Assembly (NCBI RefSeq): GCF_018687715.1
Contig: NC_056755.1
Location: forward strand, 9,807,501-9,871,500
Length of the DNA stretch: 64,000 nucleotides
DNA from: Carya illinoinensis
Taxonomy: Eukaryota > Streptophyta > Magnoliopsida > Fagales > Juglandaceae
Direction: 5' to 3'
Positions within the stretch are counted from its first letter, which is position 1, and the number at the start of each line of letters is the position of its first letter. The position numbers and the translations under genes are program-made. This document shows positions 12,201 to 23,100 of this stretch, piece by piece. A model generated the notes under the pieces. The model did no database searches. It had not been told where the DNA came from and worked only from the letters and a program-made list of their open reading frames with translations.

Positions 12201-15200
12201 CACAGTGGTGAGGGTGTTTTCCGGTGTAGTTTTTTAGTAGTTTTCTTGGTGGTGCTATGGTAGCTTCACGTGAAGTAGTAGTTGAGTCCAAGTTGTTTAC
12301 CCTCACTAAGGAAGGTAATAACCTACGTTTTTCAGAATATGGATGGAAGGAGAGGTATGATTTGCTGGTGGGTCGAAACACAACACTGTGGATAGTAAAA
12401 GTGTTGGAGGACTGCTTGAAGGGGGAAGGAAGGAGGTGTATTCAGTAATCAGAAAGGGTTATCATAGTTTTGTTGCTCAACGCTGCTCGAATAGGCGTGG
12501 GCGATATTTGTCGATTGCTGAATACGAAAAGGAAGGAAGAACCAGGTTGCTCTGTTTTCCAGAAGGTGAAGATGGATGGGGATGGAGGAAAGTGAAGAAT
12601 CTGGCTATAGAGATGGTTCAGACAAGTGGAAATGGGCATGGAATAGGCAGAGGAGGGTAGAGAAATAGAGGGGAAAGGCCTTCAAAATTTCAAATACAGT
12701 GGCCAGAACCTTCAAGGAGGTCCTCACAACGGGACCGATGGCGCAGAGGGGGCCCGTCGGTGTTGCAAGCCACGTCGCTGGGGGGGGGGGGGGGGGGAGG
12801 ACTTAGAGCCCCACGCCATTCCCGAAATGTAGAGTCTGGCAGGCTAGTTGGACAGGAGACGTGGGTGTCTAGTAAACGCCTGCTGGAGCTACAGGGGCAG
12901 TTGAGGAAGTTGTAGGAGGAGTTGGAGGAAGTCAGAAGGCATGTCGGGATGGTTAAGGAAAAAGGAAGGAGATGGGAGGATGAAAGGGAGAGGTCTGATA
13001 CGGTAGCGTTTCAGAGTGAGGGGTTTAATGAAACCAATAAGGTCGGGCCTCACTTAGGGCTGGAGCCTTTACAAGATACGGGCCTGGGTCCCCGGAACCC
13101 AGTTCCTTCATTAACAAAAGGGAACAAGGCCTCCACGAGTGGAGGGCCTCATTTTGGGCCTGGGCCCCCTCAGCACAGGTCCTCTGCTGAAGACCCAGAT
13201 CAGGGTCCACTGCCAGGTTTCCTCAACCCAGTATCCTGCGCTCCTCGTTTTGGGCCTGGGCCCCCTCAGCCCAGGTCCTTTGCTGAAGACCCAGATCCGG
13301 GTCCACTGTCGGGTTTCCTCAACCCGATATCCTGCGACTCCTCTGAGGATGCAGAGGCTTCACCGAGGCAGCTATCGGCCGTTATGGTCACGGCAATGAC
13401 ACAGAACTCACCGACAGTGATATCGGAGACCCTTGACGAGAGCCCGGCAGCCCAGAGTGAGAAGATGACGTCGCCGTGCCTAGCATCGAGCCAATGCTTA
13501 CATCAGGACGGCTCTTTTCAAGCTCAGGAAGGACAGAGGAGCCTGATAGGGCTCAGAACCACTGTATTTGGGCTCGATGGAGGCTTCCATCACACATTTG
13601 GTGGCTGTGGAAGAAGAGGGGGAACATTTGGAGGACTTAGAGCTATCAGTGGAAGAAGAGTCTAAAGATCTCACCTTCCCAAATGGCTGTCGACAGTTAG
13701 GGCTGGATGACTTACCAGCAGAAGGAGATTTACTGGGCTTTCAGATCAGTAGGATGGAGGAACCGGTGCCTTTGAACTATTGATTACCAGCGCAACCAGA
13801 AATTTCAGATTGAGTCTTCCACAAGGTGAGGGAAATTCAAAAACTTGTGGGGATTAAATGTGAAGGTTATGAGGAGCAATTTATGGCTCTATTTACAGCA
13901 ATCGAAGCGGGCCACAAACAAAAAATTAAAGGCGAAACGAAGAAGCATAGGGAGCTTAAAAGATTGAATTGGTCGATGAACACAGAGAGTGGTGCTAGTA
14001 GGGGAAGGGTGAAAGGGAAGGGGCTGTTTGTTCCTCAATGAAGCCTAAAATTGTGTCATGGAACGTCCGTAAATGAGGCAAATAAGCGTTTACGGGCTAG
14101 GAATCTGCTTCGGGAGTGGAAGGCGGATATTGTGTGCTTGCAAGAGACGAAGCTGAAGTTGATTGATAGGAAATTTGTGAGGAGCCTATGGAGGAATAGT
14201 CATGTGGATTGGTCTTTCTTGGCATCAAATGGGGCATCAGGAGGGGTCGTGGTAATGTGGGATTGACGGGTGGTAGAGAAAGTGAAGGATTGCATTGGGC
14301 AGTATTTGGTAGAATGCTCGTTTAAGTGTGTCTCCGATAATTTCTTATGGGCTTTTGCAGGTGTTTATGGCCCTAATCTAGATCCGGCAAGAAAACTTAT
14401 GTGGGAGGAACTAGCAGGGATTCACTCCTGGTGGGGACTTCCATGGTGTATAGGGGGAAATTTCAACGTGGTAAGATTCCCAAGTGAAGTCTCGGGCACT
14501 AGAAGACTGAGACCAGCCATGGAGGATTTTTCGGAGTTTGTTTTTTATCTGAACTTGGTGGATTTGCCACTTGCTGGGGGCATCGCGACTTGGTCAAACA
14601 ATCAGTCCTGGTCCAGATTGGATCGGTTCTTAATTTCTCCAGAATGGGGAAGTCACTTCCCGGATGTTTGGTAGAAACGATTGCCCCATATTGGCTCAGA
14701 CCATTGGCCTATTCTAATCGACTGCGGAGGAGTTCATAATGGTTGTCGGCCGTTTAAATTTGAGAACATGTGGTTAAAATTGGAAGGGTTCGTGGAAAGG
14801 GTCAATCAGTGGTGGTCTTCTTATCAATTTCAAGGTACTCCTAGTTTCATTTTTGCAGGTAAATTGAAAGCCCTAAAAAGAGACCTAAAAGAATGGAACT
14901 TGGAGTCTTTTGGCAATGTTGGAGTAAACAGGAAAGCCAAGCTGTTGGAATTCCAGGAGATTGAGAGGCTAGAAGAGGTACAACCACTCACGCAGGAAGA
15001 ACAAGACAGGAGATCAGAGTTGGTCACTGAGATTGAGAGGTTGATTCTGTTAGAAGAGATGTCCTGGCGGCAAAAGTCCAGGGCACTGTAGCTGCGGGAA
15101 GGAGATTGAAGCACAAGTTTCTTTCACAGAATTGCAAATTCTCATAGGAGAAATAATAATATTGAGAAGCTGATAGTGGGCGATGTGGAGTGCAGTGATG

Positions 15201-18200
15201 AGCAGGTACTCCACAACCATGTAGTTGATTTTTATGAGAACCTACTGACAGAGCAGGAGGGTTGGCGGCCTCCCCTAAATGGGATGGAATTTGACACTAT
15301 TGGATCAAATGATGCTTCTCGCTTGGAAAGGGAGTTCGAGGAGTTGGAGGTTTTTGAGGTAGTAAGGAAGATGGCCAGGGATAAAGCTCCAGGACTGGAC
15401 GGTTTCTCTATGGGCTTTTTTCAAGATCGTTGGGAAGTAATAAAGGAGGACCTTTTGAAGGTTTTTCAAGAGTTTTTCATGGCTGGAAAATTTGAGAAGA
15501 GTCTAAACACCACTTTTCTTGCACTGATACCCAAGAAGGTGGGGGCTATGGATTTAAAGGAGTTCCGACCTATCAGTCTAGTGAATGAGTTGTATAAGAT
15601 AATTTCAAAAGTTCTTGCAAACAGACTGAGTGAGGTTATGGGGCAACTTATTACGAAACCCAGAATGCCTTTGTAAAAGGCAGACAAATCTTGGATGCAG
15701 TGCTAATTGCCAATGAATGCCTTGATAGTAGACTGAAGGACGGAAAGTCAAGGATCATGTGTAAACTAGACATGGAAAAGGCTTATGATCATGTGAACTG
15801 GGACTTCTTTTTACATTTGCTAAGGCGATGTGTTTTTGGGGAATGGTGGAGGGTATGGATACACTGGTGTATATCCACGGTAAAGTATTCTGTGTTGATA
15901 AATGGTGTTCCAGTTGGTTTCTTCTAGAGTTCACGTGGATTGCGACAAGGGGACCCATTGTCACCTTTACTGTTTGTGATAGTCATGGAGGCCCTAAGTA
16001 GGATGCTCTCGGTTTTGGTTGAAAATCGGCTCTTAAAAGGGTTCCAGATCGGTAATCCGGACAGGGATACTATTATCATTTCTCATCTACTATTTGCAGA
16101 TGATACACTTATTTTGTGTGAAGCCAAGCAAAATCAGATGCAAGTGTTAAAGACTTTACCATTTTGCTTCGAGACCGTCTCTGGGCTAAAGGTGAATTTG
16201 GAAAAATCAGAGTTGGTGCCGATTGGGGAAGTCTCTAATATTCGCCACCTAGCGAGAATGATGGGATGTAAGATATCTTCATTCCCTATGACTTACTTGG
16301 GACTTCCTTTAGGGAGTGCCTCGAGACTGTTCGCGGTTTGGGATTCAGTAATCGAAAAAATAGAACGGAGATTGGCGGGGTGGAAGATGTTGTACTTGTC
16401 AAAAGGTGGAAGGATTACATTGATAAAGAGGACACTCTCTAACTTACCTACCTATTTCCTATCTCTTTTCCCAATTCCAGCAAGTGTGGCAACACGTATT
16501 GAGAAGCTCCAACACGATTTCTTATGGGCGGGCTTGGGGGAAGAGTTCAAGTTCCACTTGGTTAAGTAGGAGCAGGTGTGTCGTCCTTTATCAGGGGGAG
16601 GCTTAGGGGTTCGAAACCTAAGGACTTTCAATCGTGCGCTATTAGGCAAATGGATGTGGAGATTTGCCAAGGAACATGACTCTCTATGGAAATTGGTGGT
16701 TGAGAAGAAGTATGGTGGTCTATGGGAGGAGTGGTGTACTAGAGAAGTAAGGGGAGCTTATAGAGTGGGGTTATGGAAACATATAAGAAGAGGATGGTGG
16801 GTCTTTAACCGGCATGTTAAGCTTTGTATGGACACGGGATCAAGGATCAAATTCTGGAGCGATGTATGGTGTGCTAGTAGAGCTTTGAAAGACATGTACC
16901 CTCCCTTGTTCCAGTTGGCCAGAGATAAGGAAGCTTCAGTGGCAGACGTCATGGAGTTTAGAGGGGGGCCAGATTCTTTGGGACATTAATTTTAGTAGGG
17001 GCTGCACAACATTGGGAATTAAGTATTTTCGCAGAATTCTATAGCCTCTTATACTCTATAAGACCAAATAGCCAACAAGAGGATGTGTTGTGGTGGACTC
17101 TAACAGACAAAGGTAATTTTTCAGTTCGATCTTTCTATAAGGCCCTCACCAATGAGCCCACTTCTCTACGTCCTTGGGAGAAAAATCTGGAGAAATAAGG
17201 CTCCTCCTAAAGTATCATTCTTTCCCTGGAAAAGATAGTTACTACAGATAATCTGATGAAAAGGAGAATCATTATCGCCGACTGGTGTGGCATGCGCAGA
17301 AGAGGGGGAGAGTCGGTAGACCATCTCCTTTTACACTGTGATACGGTAAGGGTACTCTGGAATGAGGTATTCTCGCGACTGGATATGGCTTGGGTGATGC
17401 CTAAAACAGTGGAGGCGGCGCTGGCCAGCTGGTCAAATATAAGGGGCAGAAAACCAATCAAAGCTATCTAGAAGATGATCTCTCTATGCATTATGTGGTG
17501 TGTATGGTAGGAGCGAAATGAGAGGACCTTTGAGGACCAAGAAAGATCAGTGGAGAAGCTTAAACTGTTATTTTTTAGAACACTTTGTAGCTGGGCCATT
17601 GCTGTGGATTTTAATGGCATGGCCATGCATGATTTTCTTATCTCTAATGTGCCTACCTAGTTAGGGCGTTAAGAGTTGTAATACTGGTTTTGCCATTGAT
17701 CAATACAATTTGTTTATTTATCAAAAAAAAAACAATGTCAAGTTTTCATCCATTCTATCCGATACCCTTGTTACACATACTTTTATACTTATTAAAAAAA
17801 AAGCAATGTCAAGTTGTTCACCATAGTTGTCCACGTGGTGTATGTCATAGCAATGAAAATTGTTTTCTTAATATTTCTTAAACATCTGGCTGGCAAGGGA
17901 TCTGATTGTGACTTTTTATATTATTTGAGGACTTCATAGCTACTTTCTACTAAAACATAAAGGACAAATTCAGAAACTGTAGTTTTCCAAACCATTTGAA
18001 CGGACAAGATTTGTAATATTATTTGTGAACATATTGAGCAGTATAATGTTCAAACTGCACCCAAAGCTAGGGCATTTCCTTTTTTTATTGGAACTTCTGT
18101 AACAGACATTGTTATCACCGACTATAGCCCCACTGATATAAAATATTGATTTTCTTTTCATCCCCTAGATTGAAATAGGTGTTTGTCCTTAATTGTTCCA

Positions 18201-19010
18201 TCATGTCCACTTCTTTTTTAAGTTGAAAAATGATTATTTATTGGTCAATTGAAAGAATTTTCTTTGGGGATTTTTTGGGGAAAGTTTGCTCCCTATCTTG
18301 CACAAATGTTCACCTCTCCTTGATCAACCCAAAAGAATCCTTTTATTTGAAACTGGTGGCCTTCTGTTTATCTGTTTCTTTTCAAATGTTGATCAATGGC
18401 TTCTCGGAAAAGCACCATCCAATTTGTGTTAGGATTAACTCTTTAAGGTGATTATCCTTGTATTCTTTTATCATTGCAATTATGTTTGTTTTTTTCAAAA
18501 ATTTGTTTAATGGTATTTACGTTTGATTATGGTGCTTTAAGGATATAAAGATAAAATCTTGCTTGATAGGTTACATTCCTGATAATTAAGGATTAAGTTG
18601 AGTTTTCTATTTTGACTTAGGGAGCATTGCTCTTTGGGAAACAGCTGGAGGTAAACTTCTCCAAGTATCCAAATATAACACCAGCCCCAGACACCCATGA
18701 TTACTCCAATTCAAACCTTAACCGCTTTAACCGTAATGCTGCCAAAAACTACCGGTATTGCTGTTCACCAACCAAGATGATACACCTGTCCACCCTCCCT
18801 CAGGAAATTACGGATGATGACTTGGTGACACACCTGGAGGAGCATGGGACTATTGTTAACACCAAAATCTTTGAGGCAAATGGGAAGAAACAAGCCTTAG
18901 TTCTGTTTGAGACTGAAGAGGAAGCCGCCGAGGCACTTGTCTGCAAGCATGCCACCTCTATTGATGGATCAGTTATCCGAATCTCCTTCTCCCAATTGCA
19001 GTCTATCTAG
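6914..19010 (+). CDS. PTB3: Polypyrimidine tract-binding protein, PTB3 type (four RRMs)
   Basis: Fourteen coding exons join in phase to 446 aa: 6914-6970, 7073-7144, 7269-7345, 7538-7616, 9065-9197, 9480-9544, 9672-9721, 9803-9844, 9957-10008, 10111-10168, 10263-10276, 11347-11454, 11537-11680 and 18621-19010. The protein starts [21 protein letters not shown]1 is about residues 6-80, RRM2 about 98-180 ([10 protein letters not shown]), RRM3 about 258-335 ([11 protein letters not shown]) and RRM4 about 370-444 (KMIHLSTLP to [10 protein letters not shown]). Length and order match the Arabidopsis PTB3 class (about 430 aa). These nuclear and cytoplasmic proteins bind CU-rich RNA and affect alternative splicing and mRNA fate. 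The ATG is the first in frame after an upstream acceptor-like stretch and begins directly before RRM1. Oddities are a 14 nt exon (10263-10276), a 69 nt CT tract in intron 5, and a 6.9 kb last intron holding a LINE. No coding damage was seen. Confidence 0.95.
7900..8000 (-). mobile_element. Short LINE 3' tail in PTB intron 4
   Basis: The stretch reading TTGATAACCAAGAATGAAG, then TTTTATTGATTGGAAAGAG, then GCATAGCCCATATACAC is the reverse of the characteristic end of the local LINEs (GTGTACTTGGGCTACGCC, then TAATAAAA). It is a 5'-truncated insertion of about 0.1 kb. Confidence 0.5.
9217..9285 (+). repeat. (CT)n microsatellite in PTB intron 5
   Basis: A pure CT run of 69 nt starts 20 nt downstream of the exon 5 donor (exon end 9197) and is preceded by further pyrimidine-rich sequence. 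It is transcribed as CU repeats in the pre-mRNA of a CU-binding protein. Confidence 0.95.
11911..11920 (+). repeat. Target-site duplication, left copy (AATGTCAAGT)
   Basis: The same 10 bp recur at 17734-17743, after the LINE poly-A, and again at 17805-17814. Confidence 0.75.
12257..13670 (+). pseudogene. LINE ORF1 (gag-like, DUF4283-type N-terminus)
   Basis: The N-terminal block reads [19 protein letters not shown], followed in another frame by [19 protein letters not shown] and [13 protein letters not shown]. This order is shared with the second LINE copy at 35.9 kb, which has FMAQQGSNMHGRYLNVTKY and PEGYDGLGWEKF. Such ORF1 proteins bind LINE RNA. Frames change near 12390 and around the G18 run at 12780-12797. 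A long open stretch (12922-13665) holds a proline-rich region made of two 32-residue repeats (GPGPPQ..S.AEDPD.GPL.GFLNP). No CCHC knuckle was recognised. Confidence 0.7.
13152..13343 (+). repeat. In-frame 96 bp tandem duplication in LINE ORF1
   Basis: TTTTGGGCCTGGGCCCCCTC recurs at 13152 and 13248. The two 96 bp units differ at a few positions and encode near-identical 32-residue segments, so the duplication preserves the frame. Confidence 0.85.
14038..17560 (+). pseudogene. LINE ORF2: endonuclease, reverse transcriptase, zinc-binding domain
   Basis: An APE-type endonuclease opens the ORF (VSWNVR, LQETK, and SDHWPI at about 14695-14712; the usual GDFN is GGNFN). The reverse transcriptase follows, with [11 protein letters not shown] (about 15380), [19 protein letters not shown] (about 15945) and the catalytic FADD (about 16095). 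The C-terminal zf-RVT segment has [19 protein letters not shown] (about 17290-17340). In-frame stops occur at 14074, 14264, 14672, 15925 and 16567, and the frame shifts between about 15660 and 15690 and again after 16980. The motifs identify the L1 clade; the protein is not functional. Confidence 0.85.
17744..17804 (+). mobile_element. 61 bp A-tailed insert between two further target-site copies
   Basis: A short sequence ending in TATTAAAAAAAAA is bounded on both sides by AATGTCAAGT (17734-17743 and 17805-17814). It looks like a severely 5'-truncated retroposon that used the same target as the large LINE. Confidence 0.5.
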
Positions 19011-20114
19011 GAATCCTGCATGAAAGCAAGAGGCAGCTTCCTTTGAGGACGGTTATGTACAATTCTATGGTCATACTGTTCTCTTTTTACCTTTCATTGC
19101 AACTGTAATGTAACCACTTGGGAAGGTTAGAATAATGTTTGTCCCTCCTTTTATTCTCTCCCATATTTTCCAAAATTTATATAATTTTATTGTTTTCTGT
19201 TCAACATTTATGTATTCATTTCTGGATTTGTTCTCTCTTTCCTCCTTTGTATTTGGGGAAAAGGGGTGATCTGGCAAGAGATTTCCTACTCTCCATTTGT
19301 GGGTAACTTGAAGATTGTTGAAATTTCCGTTTAAAACTTCTTTTACTTTGCTTAGCATGGGATTTTTATTTCCATTTCGTAGCATTGGGAGCTATACATT
19401 CTGTTCCAATGTTTTTCTATATTTTTCTTATTAGGAAATTTTATCCAAAAGAAAAAAAATCTATTTATCATCTTTTTGTACTATCATCGTATGATTCACC
19501 CACAAGTAAAACATAAACAAATAGTCTTCAATAATTAAAAATTAAAATAACATATAGAATGGTGGGGGCAATAGCATGTGATCAGGGGCAATAGCATGCC
19601 AGACCGGCTTGCCTATAGAAAGTTTTGTGCCATCGGCGGCAGACAATTTTTGTTGTTCACCAATGGCAATGGATGATATCAGCTGTCTTATAGATTTTTG
19701 GCCACTCAATGTGATGATAAATTATCAGGTATCTTATCAAAAAAAGTTTCATGGCATTAAAACTGTTTGAATACATGGTACGATTTTTAATGACAGAATT
19801 ATGTAATAAGATAGGAGTACCACGTGTTCGTACCCCTAAACACAATGCATACTATTTAGAGGCCCGCCCAAAATTCAACACCCAAAACTAAATACACAAG
19901 GAAAGAAAAACAACAGCTAGATATCTAGAACTTAAAATTACAATAAAATGGCGAGTTGATGAACAGATTACATATCACCATCACTGGATAAAGATATAAC
20001 TGTTATGGTACATCTGATGTAGTGTATATGAATAAAAAGGTATCATCTAAAAAATCCATCAACACATCAAAAAAGCACAAAAATTCTCTTGGAAATGCTG
20101 CTGCTTGTACGCCT
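19011..20114. other. Shared 3' region between convergent PTB-like and CC1-like genes
   Basis: The two stop codons face each other across 1.1 kb that must hold both 3' UTRs and poly(A) signals. I see no other gene. The sequence is AT-rich with scattered AATAAA-like motifs, and transcript ends cannot be fixed. Confidence 0.6.
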
Positions 20115-23100
20115 TCATTCTCCACCTTTAAACATAGCTTCATATACATGGGGTTGCTGCAAAACAGTGTAAAGATTCTTTAAAATTCTAAACAATTTGG
20201 ATGCAACTAATTAAACACTTAGAAAGTAGGGTAAAGACACATAAATGCAAAGTTAACTTTCACAATCCAGGGTCCATGTTTCTTTTTATTGACGAAGAAT
20301 TCCTTAGATGGTGCAAACGCGCAACATGTCTTTTACCCGGTTAAACTCTGGACTTGTCTAACATCACACAGACCAGGTAAATCATCAGCTTTTTCACTGA
20401 TGGGATGTGGCCATTAGAAACTGTTTGCACCCAAGGGTTCAAGCCTTAAACCTAAAGGGAGCATACCACCAAGACCAAGCCCCCGCCACTTGAGCCAAGC
20501 CTTAGGAGTTTGGAGGGGCCCTATTTCTCACAGCCTCCAGGGAAGCATTACCCTCAGGAAGAACCTCATATAATCAATAAAGCATCTTGTCGGTTGACCA
20601 TTCAATTCTTCTACCAAAAACGAAATGGGAAGCAACTAATATTTACTCTCGGTACTAAAAACACTTGGTGTGGATATTGGCTCATATATATTCCAGCCGT
20701 TTTCCTTATTTAGATTTTATGTCTGTCTGCTTTCCTTCATCTGTCTAGCAAGGTGCTTCTCTTGTATACACATCTGAGGATTGACTTATCAAATAAAAAA
20801 TATTTTCAATTTGCCTTAAGAAAGTTAACATTTAGCCTCGACCTACAGTGATGCATCAGACAATTTTGAATCAAATAAAAAATATTTTCAATTTGCCTTA
20901 AGAAAGTTAACATTTAGCCTCGACCTACAGTGATGCATCAGAGAATTTTGATACATTGTAGTAGCCAAATAAACAAACTAAACAACAAAATACATATGAA
21001 AATGGGGAACCAAACAGGACTGAGGGCTTGTGAGTATAGATAGATTACCATGAACAAGGCTGAAATCAACCTGCGAGCAAACCATCTCAAATGCATTGCA
21101 CGTTGAGCAGCCATTGCAGCTTCCACAGTTTCAAACCGCAAATACACAAAGCCATCACTGTTTCTGTAAGCCACATAAAACAAGTTATATATGTGCGATT
21201 GAGTATGTATGTCTCTATCTCTCTCTGCAAATGTGTAAGCACGTGTGTGTGTGTGTGTGTGTGTACACACATGCATACAATATTATCTGGATGTATGGGT
21301 TACGTGTCCGTGTGGTTTACAAACTCACAGATAGGAATAGAACATTAGAATAAGTCAGCACTTAGATTTATAACATGTATAGAAGATGACAAATATTGGG
21401 TTTGGAAAAGTAGAACTCTGCAACCGACATTACTAATATATAAGGAACCCAACAAGTTTTTTATTGGTTACTAACACACTTCAGGGGGCTTGAATTTTGA
21501 ATTCACCTACCACCCCATTCTTATGGGAATGGTAGTGTCACTTAGGCCTGAGGCCCTGAAAAATTGTAGCATTTAAACCTACATACACATGGATGCACGC
21601 GTATGAGGAATTTATGGTTCTCAAAAGTCTCAAAATAATATAAACAAAAATGTTACACTTATAATGGGTATGGGCATTACACATTCATATACTTACTTGT
21701 CTACATGAATATGCCTCACTCGGCCATATTTAGAGCATTCTTCTTCCACATCCTCTTTGATGTCCATATCAAAATCTGGTTCCATCTGCATAAAATAATA
21801 TTCAAGGGCTGGTTTGATTACACAAAACCAAACTATCCCATCTCATCTCATATAATCTTTTTTTTTTTTTTTTTTATATCAAGGAACCTCTCCAAGGCAG
21901 GGCCCTTTGGACCCACACCTGCAAAGTAAATCCCGGTTCTATGGAAGTTTCCCTACATGGAACTGGTTAAATCGCTAACTTTTCATCAGGAGGTGTGGCC
22001 CCCAAAGGATTGTTTGCACCCAAATTCCCACACAAAATATAATAAATAATTCAATTTTTTCAAATCCCAAAACAAAACTAAAATTAAAAAATTATATTAT
22101 AACAATATTTTATTCAACTTTCAACAAAACATCTCATATCATCTTATCTAAACTGTGTAACCAAAAATAAAATAATACTTTTTGTAAGATGGGCTGGAGA
22201 ATAGAACAAGAAAACCACAGACCTCAGTTGCTGGATCAAACATATTCTTCAGCAGTAAGCACTCGCTGGGGGTTCCAACAGGTTCTGCAGCTGGGGTAGG
22301 GATAGCTTGCGCTGGAAGGGCTGACACAGAAACTGCAGTTTGCCCGTTGACTGGTAAACTTAGGGCTTGTGGATTTGGAGCTGACCCATTCAGCACAGGA
22401 GCTCCAAGAGAACCTGCAATACTGCAAAAAGTATTCAAATTAATTTATGATTAGGTTACATTCCATGAAATAAGGATAGATGAGATACAAACCTTGTGGC
22501 AATACCGGAGCGATCCAGCTTCTGCATGAGCAGTGCTCTTGATTGAGCATTCAAAGACTATGGAGAAAAAATTTGCATCAGCAAGGAACTCATTCTATAA
22601 AAATTTGACTCACCGATACCAGAGGCATTAAAGAAAAAAATTGAAGAGGCCCCCAGTTGGTGCTGGGGGAGAGAATCTCAGCTTTCTAATCATAACCCCC
22701 ATCAACCTTCCAACAAATATATGCTTGTATGAAACAACACTTCAGTCAAGCTTCACCACAACCATAACATATTTAGTGGTGAGTTTGCTATAATGCCCCA
22801 GTGATTCTGCAGCTAAGCTGATTACAACAGACAAGACCACTGGCCACTACTACAAGGGAAATAATCTTGAAGATTTTCCCAAGTATATCGTGCAGCACAC
22901 TTATAGTAAATCAGTTTTGTCCTAATCTAATAAACTAAACCACATGCCCAACTTTATGGAAAAACTAATGTCCAACATAATGACAACAATTTTACTCACC
23001 AAACCACCCCCATCATCATCATCAAAGTCTGCAGTTTTTGCTCCCGTATCTTGCGCTCCAACATGATCCGTAACAGACGAAACCTATATATACACAGACA

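Larger units (their letters stand above)
11921..17733 (+). mobile_element. Full-length but dead LINE (L1 clade) in PTB intron 13
   Basis: The element lies between AATGTCAAGT copies and ends in a poly-A at about 17723-17732. It has a 5' leader, ORF1 (about 12257-13670) and ORF2 (about 14038-17560) in the usual order, in the same orientation as the host gene. It interrupts no exon: the joined gene keeps frame across 11680 and 18621. ORF2 carries several stops and at least two frame changes, so it cannot move by itself. The two related fragments at 4.7-5.8 and 35.3-38.4 kb show this family has been active in the region. Confidence 0.85.

Noticed and set aside
12922..13665. 247-codon proline-rich ORF as a host gene
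   Set aside because: It lies between LINE ORF1 motifs and ORF2 within one insertion, on the same strand.
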